From Gadus chalcogrammus (taxonomy: Eukaryota > Chordata > Actinopteri > Gadiformes > Gadidae), in contig NC_079422.1 in NCBI RefSeq assembly GCF_026213295.1, positions 310,001 through 374,000 on the forward strand: a DNA stretch of 64,000 nucleotides. Reading direction: 5' to 3'. Shown here in pieces: positions 11,594 to 21,159 of this stretch. The notes beneath the pieces are model-generated. The model did not search any database. It was not told where the DNA came from and saw only the letters and a program-made list of their open reading frames with translations. Made by a program: the position numbers and the translations under genes. How positions within the stretch are numbered: position 1 is the stretch's first letter; each line of letters starts with the position of its first letter.

Positions 11594-11720
11594 GGCCTAA
11601 CCAGACGTCCTCTTTTGCCCGGACATGCCCTCTTTTTGAGACACTTTTAAAAAATGTTTTGCGCAATTTCAAAATCGTCCAGGTTTTTATTAAAGCCTCA
11701 TACATGTTCACATTGAATTT
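11594..11720 (+). repeat. Dispersed repeat fragment
   Basis: Contains the phrase 'cagacgtcctcttttgcccgg', which I recognise as a common fish interspersed repeat, probably hAT-derived. Ends not defined. Confidence 0.35.
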
Positions 11721-12256
11721 GCGTTGCATTTCTCTGGGTCGTTCACAAACTAGTTAGGCTACGCCCTCCCCTACTCAGTTCTGTTCGCTTTGCATTGGTG
11801 GAAGTGAGTAGGGGGAGTGGTTAAGTAGAGCCTTCAGATTCGACGGTTTGACTTACTCAGTTACCGTCGTGTTTTGTATTTTTTTTTTTTACCATTATTG
11901 TTTTATAGGGACAAACATTAACAAATTTCTCCTACAGGGGATTGATAAAGTTCTATCTAGACTATTGAACAGAAAGAAAGACTAGGTCATACTTTACACA
12001 CTTTACCACAGCATTGGCTTACTGAAGGCCACAGATATATTTTCAGCATTGGACTGAATGCCACATAAATATATAATTATGTTTAACGTTTAAAAGTTCA
12101 GGGTATAAAGTTCAAGTATATGCCTCTACTTGTATTGCTTAAGCCAATAGCCTTTTGAGGCAGTGTTTTTTCTGAATATTAGTGTTAAGGGCCAATATTG
12201 CTTACTATCACACGTTAGTTTCCATGTCTGAGGACACATTTGTATGCAGTCACATG
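11721..12256. other. No recognisable feature
   Basis: A/T-rich, a T run at 11878-11890, no domain-bearing frame seen. Confidence 0.4.
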
Positions 12257-12444
12257 TAGGGCTGGGCGATAAACCGATTTTATCGATTAACTCGAGTGTG
12301 TAGCTCACGTCGATTTGTTTAAATGAAAATCGGTTTTCTCTTCAACATCAGCCAACGCTTCCCTCTCAGCTCGCGTAGTTCGGAATGATCTCAGCCCTCC
12401 CCCCGCACAGAGCGCGCATTTACCAAAGTCATGCACAAACAAAC

Positions 12445-13225
12445 ATGGCAGCGAGTCGGGAAGAATATGTTCCTAAGAAAGGCACGGTGTCATCCGTTAT
12501 TTGGAATTGGTTTGTGTTCGCGAGGTCAGATTTAGAGCAGACAACACCCCGCTGCAAAGTCTGTTCGAAGTCTGTTGCTAGCAAAGGCAGCAGTACGACA
12601 AATTTACTGCAGCACCTCAGGCAAAAACATCCCGCCGAATGGGAGAAATGTTGCGCGCAGCGGAATGAGGGAGACCGCGGCACCACAAGCACCACACGCA
12701 CAGCTACAAAAATACAGACCACCGTCACACAAACCTTTGCCAACTGCATAGCAAAGGATATGGTCCCAATGTATACGGTGGAAAAGCCAGGCTTCATAAA
12801 TATGCTAAAAGTTTTGGACCCCAACTATGTGCTACCAAGCCGAAGATTTTTCTCAGACGTTGCCTTGCCCCAACTATATAATAGCACGAGACAACAGATC
12901 GCAAAGGAGTTGGAAGAGGTGTCCTTTTATTCTGCCACCACAGATTTATGGTCAAGTCGGACGATGCAACCATACATGAGTCTTACTGTGCACTTTATCA
13001 CTGACGATTGGACTTTGCGAAGCCTTCAAACTGAATACTTTCCAGTGGACCACACTGGTGAAATAATAGCCCAGGGGCTTAGAGATGCCCTAAATTCATG
13101 GAACCTTGCCAAAGACCGACTCATTTGCATGACAACTGATAGCGGCAGCAACATGATCAAAGCTCTGAAGGACAATGCATGGCCCAACCTCGAGTGCTTT
13201 GGACACAGATTGCACAATGCTATCG
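12445..13225 (+). pseudogene. hAT transposase N-terminal exon (BED zinc finger)
   Basis: From the ATG at 12445 (MAASREEYVPKKG) the frame is open for 260 codons to a splice donor (ATCG|GTAAGT at 13225/13226). A BED finger is visible (WNWFVF, CKVCSKSVASKG, NLLQHLRQKHP). The start of the hAT catalytic core follows, with an SFYSATTDLWSSR motif (first Asp) and CMTTDSGSNMIKAL (second Asp), ending ECFGHRLHNAI at the donor. An upstream in-frame ATG at 12385 would add 20 residues. This is the ZBED1-like hAT lineage. The exon is intact, but the next exons are not downstream. Confidence 0.85.
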
Positions 13226-13572
13226 GTAAGTCTAAATAATGGCTATGATATTTTTTCCATTCTCAAGACAATAAATGCATCCGGTAATTAATACATTATA
13301 TCAAGCCTATATTTTGACAAAAAGTGTATTGAAATATTGAAATTCCCTCTGTATGTATCTATCTATTTATCTAATAGCGTTATAAATTCTGGGTGTGTGT
13401 GTGTGCAACCCGGTATCACGCGATTGCGTGCTCATGCCCACGAACGTTAATCTATTAAAGCGTGTTCCAGAGTACGATAGTCCGACTTTTTGCGTGCTAC
13501 ACAGAACGAAATGTAAACCAATGCTTTCTGAATGGGAGTGTTGTCAGACAATGAACGTGCTCAACAAAACGG

Positions 13573-13575
13573 TAC

Positions 13576-13672
<97 letters not shown>
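13573..13672 (+). repeat. (GA)n microsatellite
   Basis: About 100 bases of almost pure GA repeat. The Arg-Glu reading frames across it are artefacts. Confidence 0.95.
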
Positions 13673-13673
<1 letters not shown>

Positions 13674-13740
13674 CTTCAGAAAGGGTGTGCGCAGATAGTA
13701 CAGTGCACCCTAGTTATGTTTATGCCAAAACCACAAATGC

Positions 13741-13742
<2 letters not shown>

Positions 13743-13783
<41 letters not shown>

Positions 13784-13838
13784 CCTAATTATATATATTG
13801 CCTATATATATGTATAGGCTATATATATAATTAGGCTA
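13743..13838 (+). repeat. (TA)n microsatellite with long palindrome
   Basis: A (TA)n tract at 13743-13782 leads into a palindrome at 13781-13838. Outer arms TAGCCTAATTATATATA and TATATAATTAGGCTA pair, and inner arms GCCTATA/TATAGGC pair again around an 'tatatg' loop. Confidence 0.8.
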
Positions 13839-15027
13839 TAATGATATTATTTAGCGTGTAATGAGACAATCTATAGCCAAATTGTCGAAGATGCCCGAGA
13901 ATCTCCGGGGATATCAGCATGGGAAATCGGCGAATCAGACCCATGAACCTATAAAGAAAGACGTCATCTCAAGCGGGAGAGAACGTTTGCGGTGCTGGTT
14001 TGTGTCACATAAGTACAGTGCCGTGTTCCAATACCCGTACTGTCCGTACTTACTAGCCAAAATTTGAGTACGCAGTACGTTCCAATTCAGATCCGGCGAA
14101 AAGAAGTATACTTCAAGGACCCGGATGCCGTACTCAAAACGGGCTAATCGTGAAGTGTGGATCGAAGGACACTCCCCGTACTCGGGACTCTCTAAATCGA
14201 CGCCACTTCGACCTGGGCGGGACTTTACGTCCTACGTCACTCGCTATGGGTTTGCATGTGTGCGCGTAGCCGTTTGTCTCAGGGATCTGTGCACGAACTC
14301 CCTTGCACTACAGATTACGAGCGTCAGTGTCGTACGCGATGGAGGGTGGGTGACATTCCGATGACTAACAATACGACAGCTTTTGGCCACCCGTTTCTAC
14401 TTTCACCTTTGATACTGAGAAATTGTGACAATACACGGATATATTAAATGCAGGTGCGCTGCTCTGTAGGCAAACCGCGAAGGAAAAAAGGGTAGCTGCT
14501 TCATCTGTTCTTTTTAGAATTGTATGTCTTGATGTTTATTTTATCTCGCCATCTATTCTCTTGTTTTTGGCTATGTGAATGAACGTCCGCAGTGTCGCGA
14601 GCAGACGTTGCCATGACATCTAGAAATCATACCGTATTTAATGGGTTGTAGTGAGTAACATGTGTTGTTCTTTCAATTGTGTTTGGCATGTCGTTTACTA
14701 TCTTGGTGGTTCAGGGATCGCTGTCCCTTTTAAGGATTACGAGCGTCTCATGACGTCAGAGCCCATGCGGGATTTGTTTACCTTCAGCACGTTTTGATTT
14801 CATGTTTCTCTCTTACTAAATAAACGAGTCACACAACTGTGTGCTCAACGTGCGAAATTGTATCTCTCACTTATGGCAATTTCCACAGGGTTATCATTAA
14901 TATTGATGTGTAGGGGTTGTTTATAACTCGTGAATAATATTGTTTAGACCACGGTCTGGGGGAATACTCTGATTCTGATTGGCTGCAGTGCGTGCATTAA
15001 CTCCTGATATAGCCCTACAGACACCTG
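13839..15027. other. Non-coding, probably repeat-derived, nothing assigned
   Basis: No domain-bearing frame. Several phrases (for example 'cccgtactgtccgtacttact' near 14033) look like dispersed fish repeats, but no terminal repeats could be paired. Confidence 0.4.
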
Positions 15028-15143
15028 CTAACCCTAACCCTAACCCTAGTTCCAGTCAGTGTTTAGATTCTCTGCCCGATATTTCCCACCACTATACTCG
15101 GGCCGGGCCTTTGATTTTTATTTTACCATTGGTTTATTGGCCT
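15028..15143 (+). repeat. 5' terminal segment of PLE1 (pseudo-LTR copy 1)
   Basis: Begins with three to four CCCTAA units and runs to '...ttattggcct'. It is nearly identical to 25352-25472. Direct terminal copies of this sort (pLTRs) are a known feature of Penelope-like elements. Confidence 0.8.
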
Positions 15144-15312
15144 CTGCTGTCGTCAGGGCGGCTCCCCCGCCGTTGCTACTCGACTTGTCCACGGAGGAGA
15201 TCCACGCTTCACCGGTCCTGGACCCCATCACGGCGGGAGCAGACGACCTACCAGGCTCCCTCAGCACCTCCAGGTGCCCCTGACCCCAACGCTTCCGGGT
15301 GCGTCTCGTCCC

Positions 15313-15906
15313 ATGGCCCAGAGCCAACTCATCTTCACCAGGCCTGCATCGGAGACCTCCGCTTCCACCCCGACCCGCAGGCCCACCCGCCACATCAACA
15401 CCGGCCAAAAGCTGAAGGATTGGTCCCTCACGACCCGTCACAAGTGGGTGATTATTGGTGATTCCAATGTGGGTAAAATACCGCCTTTCCAGGAGGACGA
15501 CCTACAGGTTGACGCTTTCCCTGGGGCCACTTTCCGGCACGCGGAGGCCATCCTGGCCAAGACCACCTTGTCCTCAGCGGTACGTAAGGTGGTCTTGGCC
15601 TTCGGTCTGAACAATAGGTCGCAGAAGGTCGAGGAGACCACCATCAAACAGTTACAGAAGGCTGTTAAAGTGGCCAAGGTGGCCTTTCCTCTAGCCCAGA
15701 TTTATGTTCCTCTAATCAACTTTTCAAGGGCACTCCCCCATCTGGAGCAGGCTAATCTTTGCCGCCTAAACAAATATATTGCTGCCAATTGCAACTCTTT
15801 TCCAGAGCTACCCATGACGGCCTTCACCACGGACAGCGACCAGATCCACTGGTCCCACAGCATGGCTAAGTGCATGTATCAACATTGGGTACAGCTGTTA
15901 AAGTAA
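15313..15906 (+). CDS. PLE1 ORF with SGNH/GDSL-type hydrolase domain
   Basis: 198 codons from the ATG at 15313 (frame open from 15274 at a GTG). SGNH family blocks are visible in order: IIGDSNVGKIPP (block I, GDSN), PGATFRHAEAIL (block II Gly), VVLAFGLNNRSQ (block III, GxNN) and a C-terminal DSDQIHWSHS (block V, Asp and His). All four catalytic-type residues (Ser, Gly, Asn, Asp/His) are in place. Such esterase domains are known in ORF1 of CR1-type LINEs. Here the ORF directly precedes, and overlaps in the -1 frame, the Penelope RT. Its substrate is unknown; a role in binding or modifying lipid or RNA is speculation. Preceded by LKDWSLTTRHKWV, which PLE2 shares. Confidence 0.75.
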   Translation: MAQSQLIFTRPASETSASTPTRRPTRHINTGQKLKDWSLTTRHKWVIIGDSNVGKIPPFQEDDLQVDAFPGATFRHAEAILAKTTLSSAVRKVVLAFGLNNRSQKVEETTIKQLQKAVKVAKVAFPLAQIYVPLINFSRALPHLEQANLCRLNKYIAANCNSFPELPMTAFTTDSDQIHWSHSMAKCMYQHWVQLLK

Positions 15907-18250
15907 TCAACCCTGTGAACACTATCCAGAATACGGGGTCTAAAAATGTTATCATTCTTTGCAAAAATTCCACTATTACTGCCGCTCAATTTCTCCTATT
16001 AAGTAGGGGTCTCAACTTCATCCCATCTGTGGGACACAACATGTCTTCACGTCTTCACGCGAACAAACGCAACTCGACATTCACGCCTACCACAGGCGAA
16101 TCAAACTTGCCGTCCATTTTGAAGATAGGGACGAGTCTGAGTGCCCGCCATTCACCCCCAGGTCCACCTGGGTTCCACCTGAGGGCCTATTGCCTCACCA
16201 GGTCGGCGATCTCGTACGTGCAGACCTACACCATCTCCATAAAGACCTTTGCGTTTTTAGAGTTCCTCCGAACCTAGAGGAGTTTGAGCTCGAGGCCCTA
16301 GCTGCGTTGCGCGCTAACAAACACATCATTCTTAAGCCTGCTGACAAGGGTAGTGCTACTATCATCATGGACAGGGAGAAATACGTGTGGGAGGCGTATA
16401 GACAATTGGGCGACCTTAATTATTATTCAAGGCTCGAAAAACCCATCTTTAGGTACACGGTCTCCCTTGTAGAAAAGATTGTCCGTTCATTGGTCACTAA
16501 AAAATTCTTTAATTTTAAACAGATGACATATCTCCTGGGTGAGGGCGAGCCGAGAGCCCGATTATTCTATATGCTACCTAAAATTCATAAGGAACCCTCC
16601 AAGTGGAGCAAACCTTTTGAAATACCCCCTGGCCGTCCTATTGTCTCGGATTGTGGCAGTGAGACCTACTTCACCGCAGAATATATTGATTATTATCTAA
16701 ACCCACTCTCGATTAGGCATGCTAGTTACATAAAGGATACCTACGATTTCGTCGCTAAAATTAAACAACTCAACATCCCTGTGGATGCCTTTCTATTCAC
16801 CATGGACGTCGACAGCCTGTATACAAACATTGATATCCTAGAGGGCATTCAGGCCGTCAAAAACATCTTTCGCAAGTTTCCAAACAATAAGCGCCCAGAC
16901 AAGGAACAACTGCAACTACTAAACATAAATTTGACCAGGAACAATTTCGAATTTGACAATAAATATTTCCTCCAAATCAAAGGCACGGCGATGGGCAAGA
17001 AGTTTGCCCCGGCGTACGCAGATATTTTTATGGCACAGTGGGAGACTTCGGCGCTCGCGGCTTGCGAGAAAAAACCTTTACACTATTTCCGCTATTTAGA
17101 TGACATTTGGGGCGTCTGGCCCCACTCGAGGGAAGATTTCGACGTTTTCTGTACATTCCTCAACAATCATAACCCTTCAATAAAAATAAAGTCCACTTTC
17201 AGCCACTCCTCAGTGGATTTTCTTGACACGTGCACCTTTAAAGGGCACGATTTTATCAGATCCCTCAAGCTTGACATCAGGGTTTTCTTTAAAGAAACCG
17301 ATACACACGCCCTCCTCGTCAAGACCAGCTTCCATCCCAGGCATACATATGCTGGCCTTGTCAAGTCGCAACTGCTTCGGTTCCAACGGATATGCACTAG
17401 GCAGGCGGATTTCCTCAACGCCACGAAAGTTTTGTTCTCGGCCCTGTCGACCAGAGGGTACTCGCGCTCCTTTCTACGCGGGGTTCTCAAGACTTTCAAT
17501 AACATAAATCCGATAACAACTGATTCGTTGCTCCCGTTTATCACAACCTATTCTCAGACGGCGGTCAAATTAGTTCGGACCATTAAAGCCAATTTTCACA
17601 GCTTCCTGGCACAAAACAACCTGCTACGGGATTTTCGTATTATAGCGGCATTCAGAAAAAACAAAAACCTACAGGACATCCTAGTCAAGGCCAAACTCCC
17701 ACCTCTCGGGGCCCCCAAACCATCGGGGCACGGATCTTTTTTCCGTACCCGTGTTTGCGTACGCAATAAACAAAACAATAATGTTTTCCCCGTGCAGAAA
17801 GGTGTTTCTGCTAAATCCAGCAATTGTGTTTACCTTATTTGGTGTAAGAGCTGTGGGGCTCAATATGTGGGTGAAACTGGAAATACCATATTGACTAGGT
17901 TCACCCAACATAGGTATAACATTTGCAAGGTGGGGCGACCCCGCACCCCCCTTGTAAACCATTTTTTACTGCATGGCTGGCACAATCTTGTGGCCACGGT
18001 TCTGGAAACGAACCCCAGGTGGTCAGTCGCACAGAGGAGGAGGGCTGAGAGGCTCTGGATCATTAAACTGGGTACCTTACAACCCTTCGGCCTGAACGAG
18101 AGGGCGATGGGTACAGGAGGCCTCCACACTGGGCCCAACCCCAACCCCAACCCTAACCCTAACCCTAACCCCAAACCCCCCCCTGCCCTAACCCTAACCC
18201 CACCCCCCTTGCCCGAACCCGGCACCCATCTCACCAGGCCTCCCAGGTGA
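15870..18250 (+). pseudogene. PLE1 reverse transcriptase with C-terminal GIY-YIG endonuclease (one frameshift)
   Basis: The frame opens inside the end of the SGNH ORF, without an ATG, with TITAAQFLLLSRGLNFIP. A frameshift near 16040-16060 moves it to the long frame (686 codons from 16190 to 18250). Penelope-type RT motifs in order: ILKPADKGSATIIMD, FYMLPKIHKEPS, PPGRPIVSD, FTMDVDSLYTNID (first Asp), IKGTAMGKKFAPAYADIFM, FRYLDDIWGVW (catalytic Asp pair) and SVDFLDTC. Then a connecting region (HPRHTYAGLVKSQLLRFQRI) and a GIY-YIG nuclease domain: CVYLIWCKSCGAQYVGET, FTQHR, and a C-terminal RRRAERLWIIKLGTLQPFGL. The reading ends in a run of Asn-Pro repeats coded by CCCTAA units. Motifs are complete, so only the single frameshift and the missing start argue against activity. 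Confidence 0.85.
18130..18220 (+). repeat. Telomere-like (CCCTAA)n tract at the end of PLE1 RT
   Basis: Short runs of CCCTAA and CCCCAA variants. Bases 18164-18220 recur almost exactly at 24885-24941, on the far side of PLE2. Confidence 0.85.
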
Positions 18251-18462
18251 TGATTCTCATAGTTTTTAATGGCAGAATTGCCCCTTTTTAAATAGCTTCT
18301 TTTTAAAAAGAACAAATTAAACAACAAGGTTTTTAAAGCTGTGGGGAGGACTCCTACGCAGCCAGAGGCCCACACCACCACTGGGCCTCCCATCAAGTCC
18401 TCACCCCAATTGGGTTCCACCAGAGAGCCCCTTCACTCTCCTACTCTACCTTTAAACAAGCC

Positions 18463-18770
18463 AGCCACCAGATACTGGCCTGCCATCGCTGCCTCTACCA
18501 AGAGACCTTCACCCCCATCCAGCCAGCTTTAACCAACCCCAGGACCAGGACCCTCTCCGGCCACCCACCTCAGGACCATCACCGTCAGCAATAAACAAGC
18601 CACCCACCAGGGACTCGCCTGCTCCGCTACTTCCACCAGGGGACCTTCAACCCCATCTCCAGTACTTCACCCAACCTCAACCCACCACCCACAGTCTCAA
18701 CCAACCACAGGACCAGCATCCCCTCCGGCAACCCACCCTAGGACCATCACCGGTAGCAGGTAGGAGCCCA
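18463..18770 (+). repeat. Two diverged ~150 bp tandem units
   Basis: Units starting 'aagccagccaccagatactggcctgc' and 'aagccacccaccagggactcgcctgc' share their order of motifs through 'aggaccatcaccg(g)tagca'. They lie just upstream of a poly-C run (about 18786-18804) and the PLE2 ORF1. Confidence 0.6.
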
Positions 18771-18860
18771 CTCACAGCTCTAACCCCCCCCCCCCCCCCC
18801 CCCACAATTAATTTTGTAATAGTTATAATTTTTTGTTAACTGATAGATTTTTTTGTTGAA

Positions 18861-20348
18861 ATGTATTCACCCTGGAGGCCTACATACACCAATCACACTA
18901 ACACCACACAGCCACACTACCACACACACAACAGACGCACACTACTTCCCACACCCACATCAGGTTATAGACCCCCCAACCTTTTGTACAGACCCTCACA
19001 CACCCAGTATCACTACAATAGACCCACACACACATATCAAACCATACAACACACCAGACCTAGACCGACACACCCACACACACAACCAGCCAGACTACAG
19101 GGACCACCTCCACTATTCGCCCGTCCACCCCTCCCTTCACTCCTCCCACCACCACCAACACACACCCAGTACATTGCACCAGATGGCCCAACCCGTGAGA
19201 AAGCCAAATCGTATTTTAAAATAATCCAGGCACTACACCATGGCCAGATAGCAGACAGAGCTGTAACCACTCGGGAACTCCAGAGGGGGATGTTACGGCA
19301 GGTTCAGAAACTGTCCCAATTTATCAAACCTGCCTCACCCACAGACACCACACTACAAAAACTGCATGACAACACTATACAATACATGCACAATGCCATG
19401 GTAATCTTACAATCCCATTACACACACACAGTAGACGACTTCACACAAACACCCCTACCCACCAACACACTCTCACTCAAGATCGCAACCAACTGGGCAC
19501 ACAGAAGATTCGGACACAGATTATTACCCACCACCTTACAACAACTAGAGCACACACTCCTCCATACACCGTCCGCTCCTCACTCACCACCCATTACCGA
19601 CCCACAACCCCTCAACCTACCCCCCCACTCCCCCACACCGACCAGTCCGCATACCACCCCACCTCGTGCCTGGACCTCCCCCTCACCGACATCTCCACAA
19701 CCCACACTCAGCCACACAGACTTTCCCCCCCTTATCCCCCCTTCCCTCCCTCCCCTTCCCCCTCGCACGACTTCCCTAACCAAAAGAAAACTTTATTTAG
19801 GCCTACGCCCCACACTCACTGAACTCACAACCCTACACACAACCACCACACACACAACAGACCTACCCCTCACACTACCGGCCCTCCCCCTACCCATAAG
19901 GACAAGGGGGAGGGGTAGGGCCCGCACCTTCCCTAACTGCAACAGGAGCCAGGACACCATTAGAACCACACCACACACTCTCCACACCACCCCAGACCAC
20001 TCACCCCCTCATTCACCCCCCCAACTCAACCCACCCCCCACCCAACTCTCCCCACACCCACTCCAACAAGTCAGAGTCCGGCTCACCAGACTTGCCTCCA
20101 TATCAGAAGACCCAACCACAATCAACACACCACCATACACCACACTCTCTCCAGGATTCCCCCTCACTCCATCCAGACAGTTACATCCAACCTCCCCCAC
20201 TCCCAACCCCCACAAGAAGAAAATCACTCACATCGATGCACAAGTTATTCACACCCACAACTCCCAACCAGACCCCATCACACTCCAACACTCACCCGAC
20301 CCCCTGCTAGCTCACACACACGCACTAACATCATCGTGGACCATATAG
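18861..20348 (+). CDS. PLE2 ORF1: Pro/Thr/His-rich protein with a basic helical centre, function unknown
   Basis: A 495-codon frame from an ATG at 18861 to TAG at 20348. Residues ~1-110 and ~235-495 are low-complexity Pro/Thr/Ser/His. Between them (about 112-230) lies a more ordinary, helix-like region rich in Lys/Arg/Gln (PTREKAKSYFKIIQALHHGQ, ELQRGMLRQVQKLSQF, KIATNWAHRRFGHRLLP). A short RGRGRARTFPN basic patch occurs near residue 355. No zinc knuckle or known Gag fold is visible. Position suggests a nucleic-acid-binding, Gag-like ORF1, which is inference. Its length without stops partly reflects the G-poor composition, so coding status should be treated with some caution. Confidence 0.5.
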   Translation: MYSPWRPTYTNHTNTTQPHYHTHNRRTLLPTPTSGYRPPNLLYRPSHTQYHYNRPTHTYQTIQHTRPRPTHPHTQPARLQGPPPLFARPPLPSLLPPPPTHTQYIAPDGPTREKAKSYFKIIQALHHGQIADRAVTTRELQRGMLRQVQKLSQFIKPASPTDTTLQKLHDNTIQYMHNAMVILQSHYTHTVDDFTQTPLPTNTLSLKIATNWAHRRFGHRLLPTTLQQLEHTLLHTPSAPHSPPITDPQPLNLPPHSPTPTSPHTTPPRAWTSPSPTSPQPTLSHTDFPPLIPPSLPPLPPRTTSLTKRKLYLGLRPTLTELTTLHTTTTHTTDLPLTLPALPLPIRTRGRGRARTFPNCNRSQDTIRTTPHTLHTTPDHSPPHSPPQLNPPPTQLSPHPLQQVRVRLTRLASISEDPTTINTPPYTTLSPGFPLTPSRQLHPTSPTPNPHKKKITHIDAQVIHTHNSQPDPITLQHSPDPLLAHTHALTSSWTI

Positions 20349-20445
20349 ACTCCATCTCACCCGAATCCATCTCCCCCCACCCCTCTTCCCCACAGGTGTC
20401 ACCAGTGGCCTGGCAAAAAAACAACAAAAAAATGAAAAAAGAGTA

Positions 20446-21159
20446 ATGATGAAGGGGCTCACCAAGGTCGACATGACCCTAAACCCACCTGAAATAAACT
20501 CTTCCCCCCTCCCTCCACAACCCTCTTGCCAGGTCACTGTTGACACCAACCCTCCGGCCCCCACTGCCCGCCCCTCCCAGTTCAACCCCTCCCCGACCAA
20601 TCCTGCAGCCTTAAAATACCATCGACCCACCTACCACAAGGCTAGGGCGGGCAATAAGCTGCAGGATTGGTCATACACAGGTCACTTACCCACACTCATT
20701 ATCGGAGACTCCAACCTCAATAGAATTCCCCCACACACACATGCACACATACAAATTGACAGTTACCCCGGAGCCACCATAGGGCACATCTTACATATTT
20801 TAAAGAAAACTTCTACACATACTCACACACAAACAGTTATTCTCTCAATTGGTATCAACAACATGGATCATAACCCTGAACTCACATCCAACAAACAATT
20901 ATCAGCACTCCTCAAACAGGCACTCACCACATTCCCCAACGCCACCATCCACTTCCCAGTCATCAACCACTCACCGACACTCACACTACAACAACAACAG
21001 AACCTACGCATAATCAACAGTTATATAGTCACTTACCTCAGTCCCCTATTAGAAATTCCCCACGACACCTTCTTCACTCAACCCGACAACATACACTGGA
21101 CACCGGACACAGCACGGCGCATCCTTGCCCATTGGTGCACACAGTTGAATTTCCACTAG
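20446..21159 (+). CDS. PLE2 ORF with SGNH/GDSL-type hydrolase domain
   Basis: 237 codons from ATG at 20446 to TAG at 21157-21159. Blocks: LIIGDSNLNRIPP (GDSN), YPGATIGHILHILKK (Gly), VILSIGINNMDHN (GxNN) and TQPDNIHWTPDTARR (Asp/His). Preceded by KLQDWSYTGHLPT, which mirrors PLE1 (KLKDWSLTTRHKWV). The N-terminal ~70 residues are Pro-rich linker. The ORF is intact and diverged strongly from the PLE1 copy yet keeps every catalytic-type residue, which suggests selection on the domain. The RT frame begins before its stop, again in the -1 frame. Confidence 0.75.
   Translation: MMKGLTKVDMTLNPPEINSSPLPPQPSCQVTVDTNPPAPTARPSQFNPSPTNPAALKYHRPTYHKARAGNKLQDWSYTGHLPTLIIGDSNLNRIPPHTHAHIQIDSYPGATIGHILHILKKTSTHTHTQTVILSIGINNMDHNPELTSNKQLSALLKQALTTFPNATIHFPVINHSPTLTLQQQQNLRIINSYIVTYLSPLLEIPHDTFFTQPDNIHWTPDTARRILAHWCTQLNFH

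Noticed and set aside
13395..13817. Arg-Glu repeat protein ORFs
   Set aside because: They are produced by the (GA)n microsatellite.
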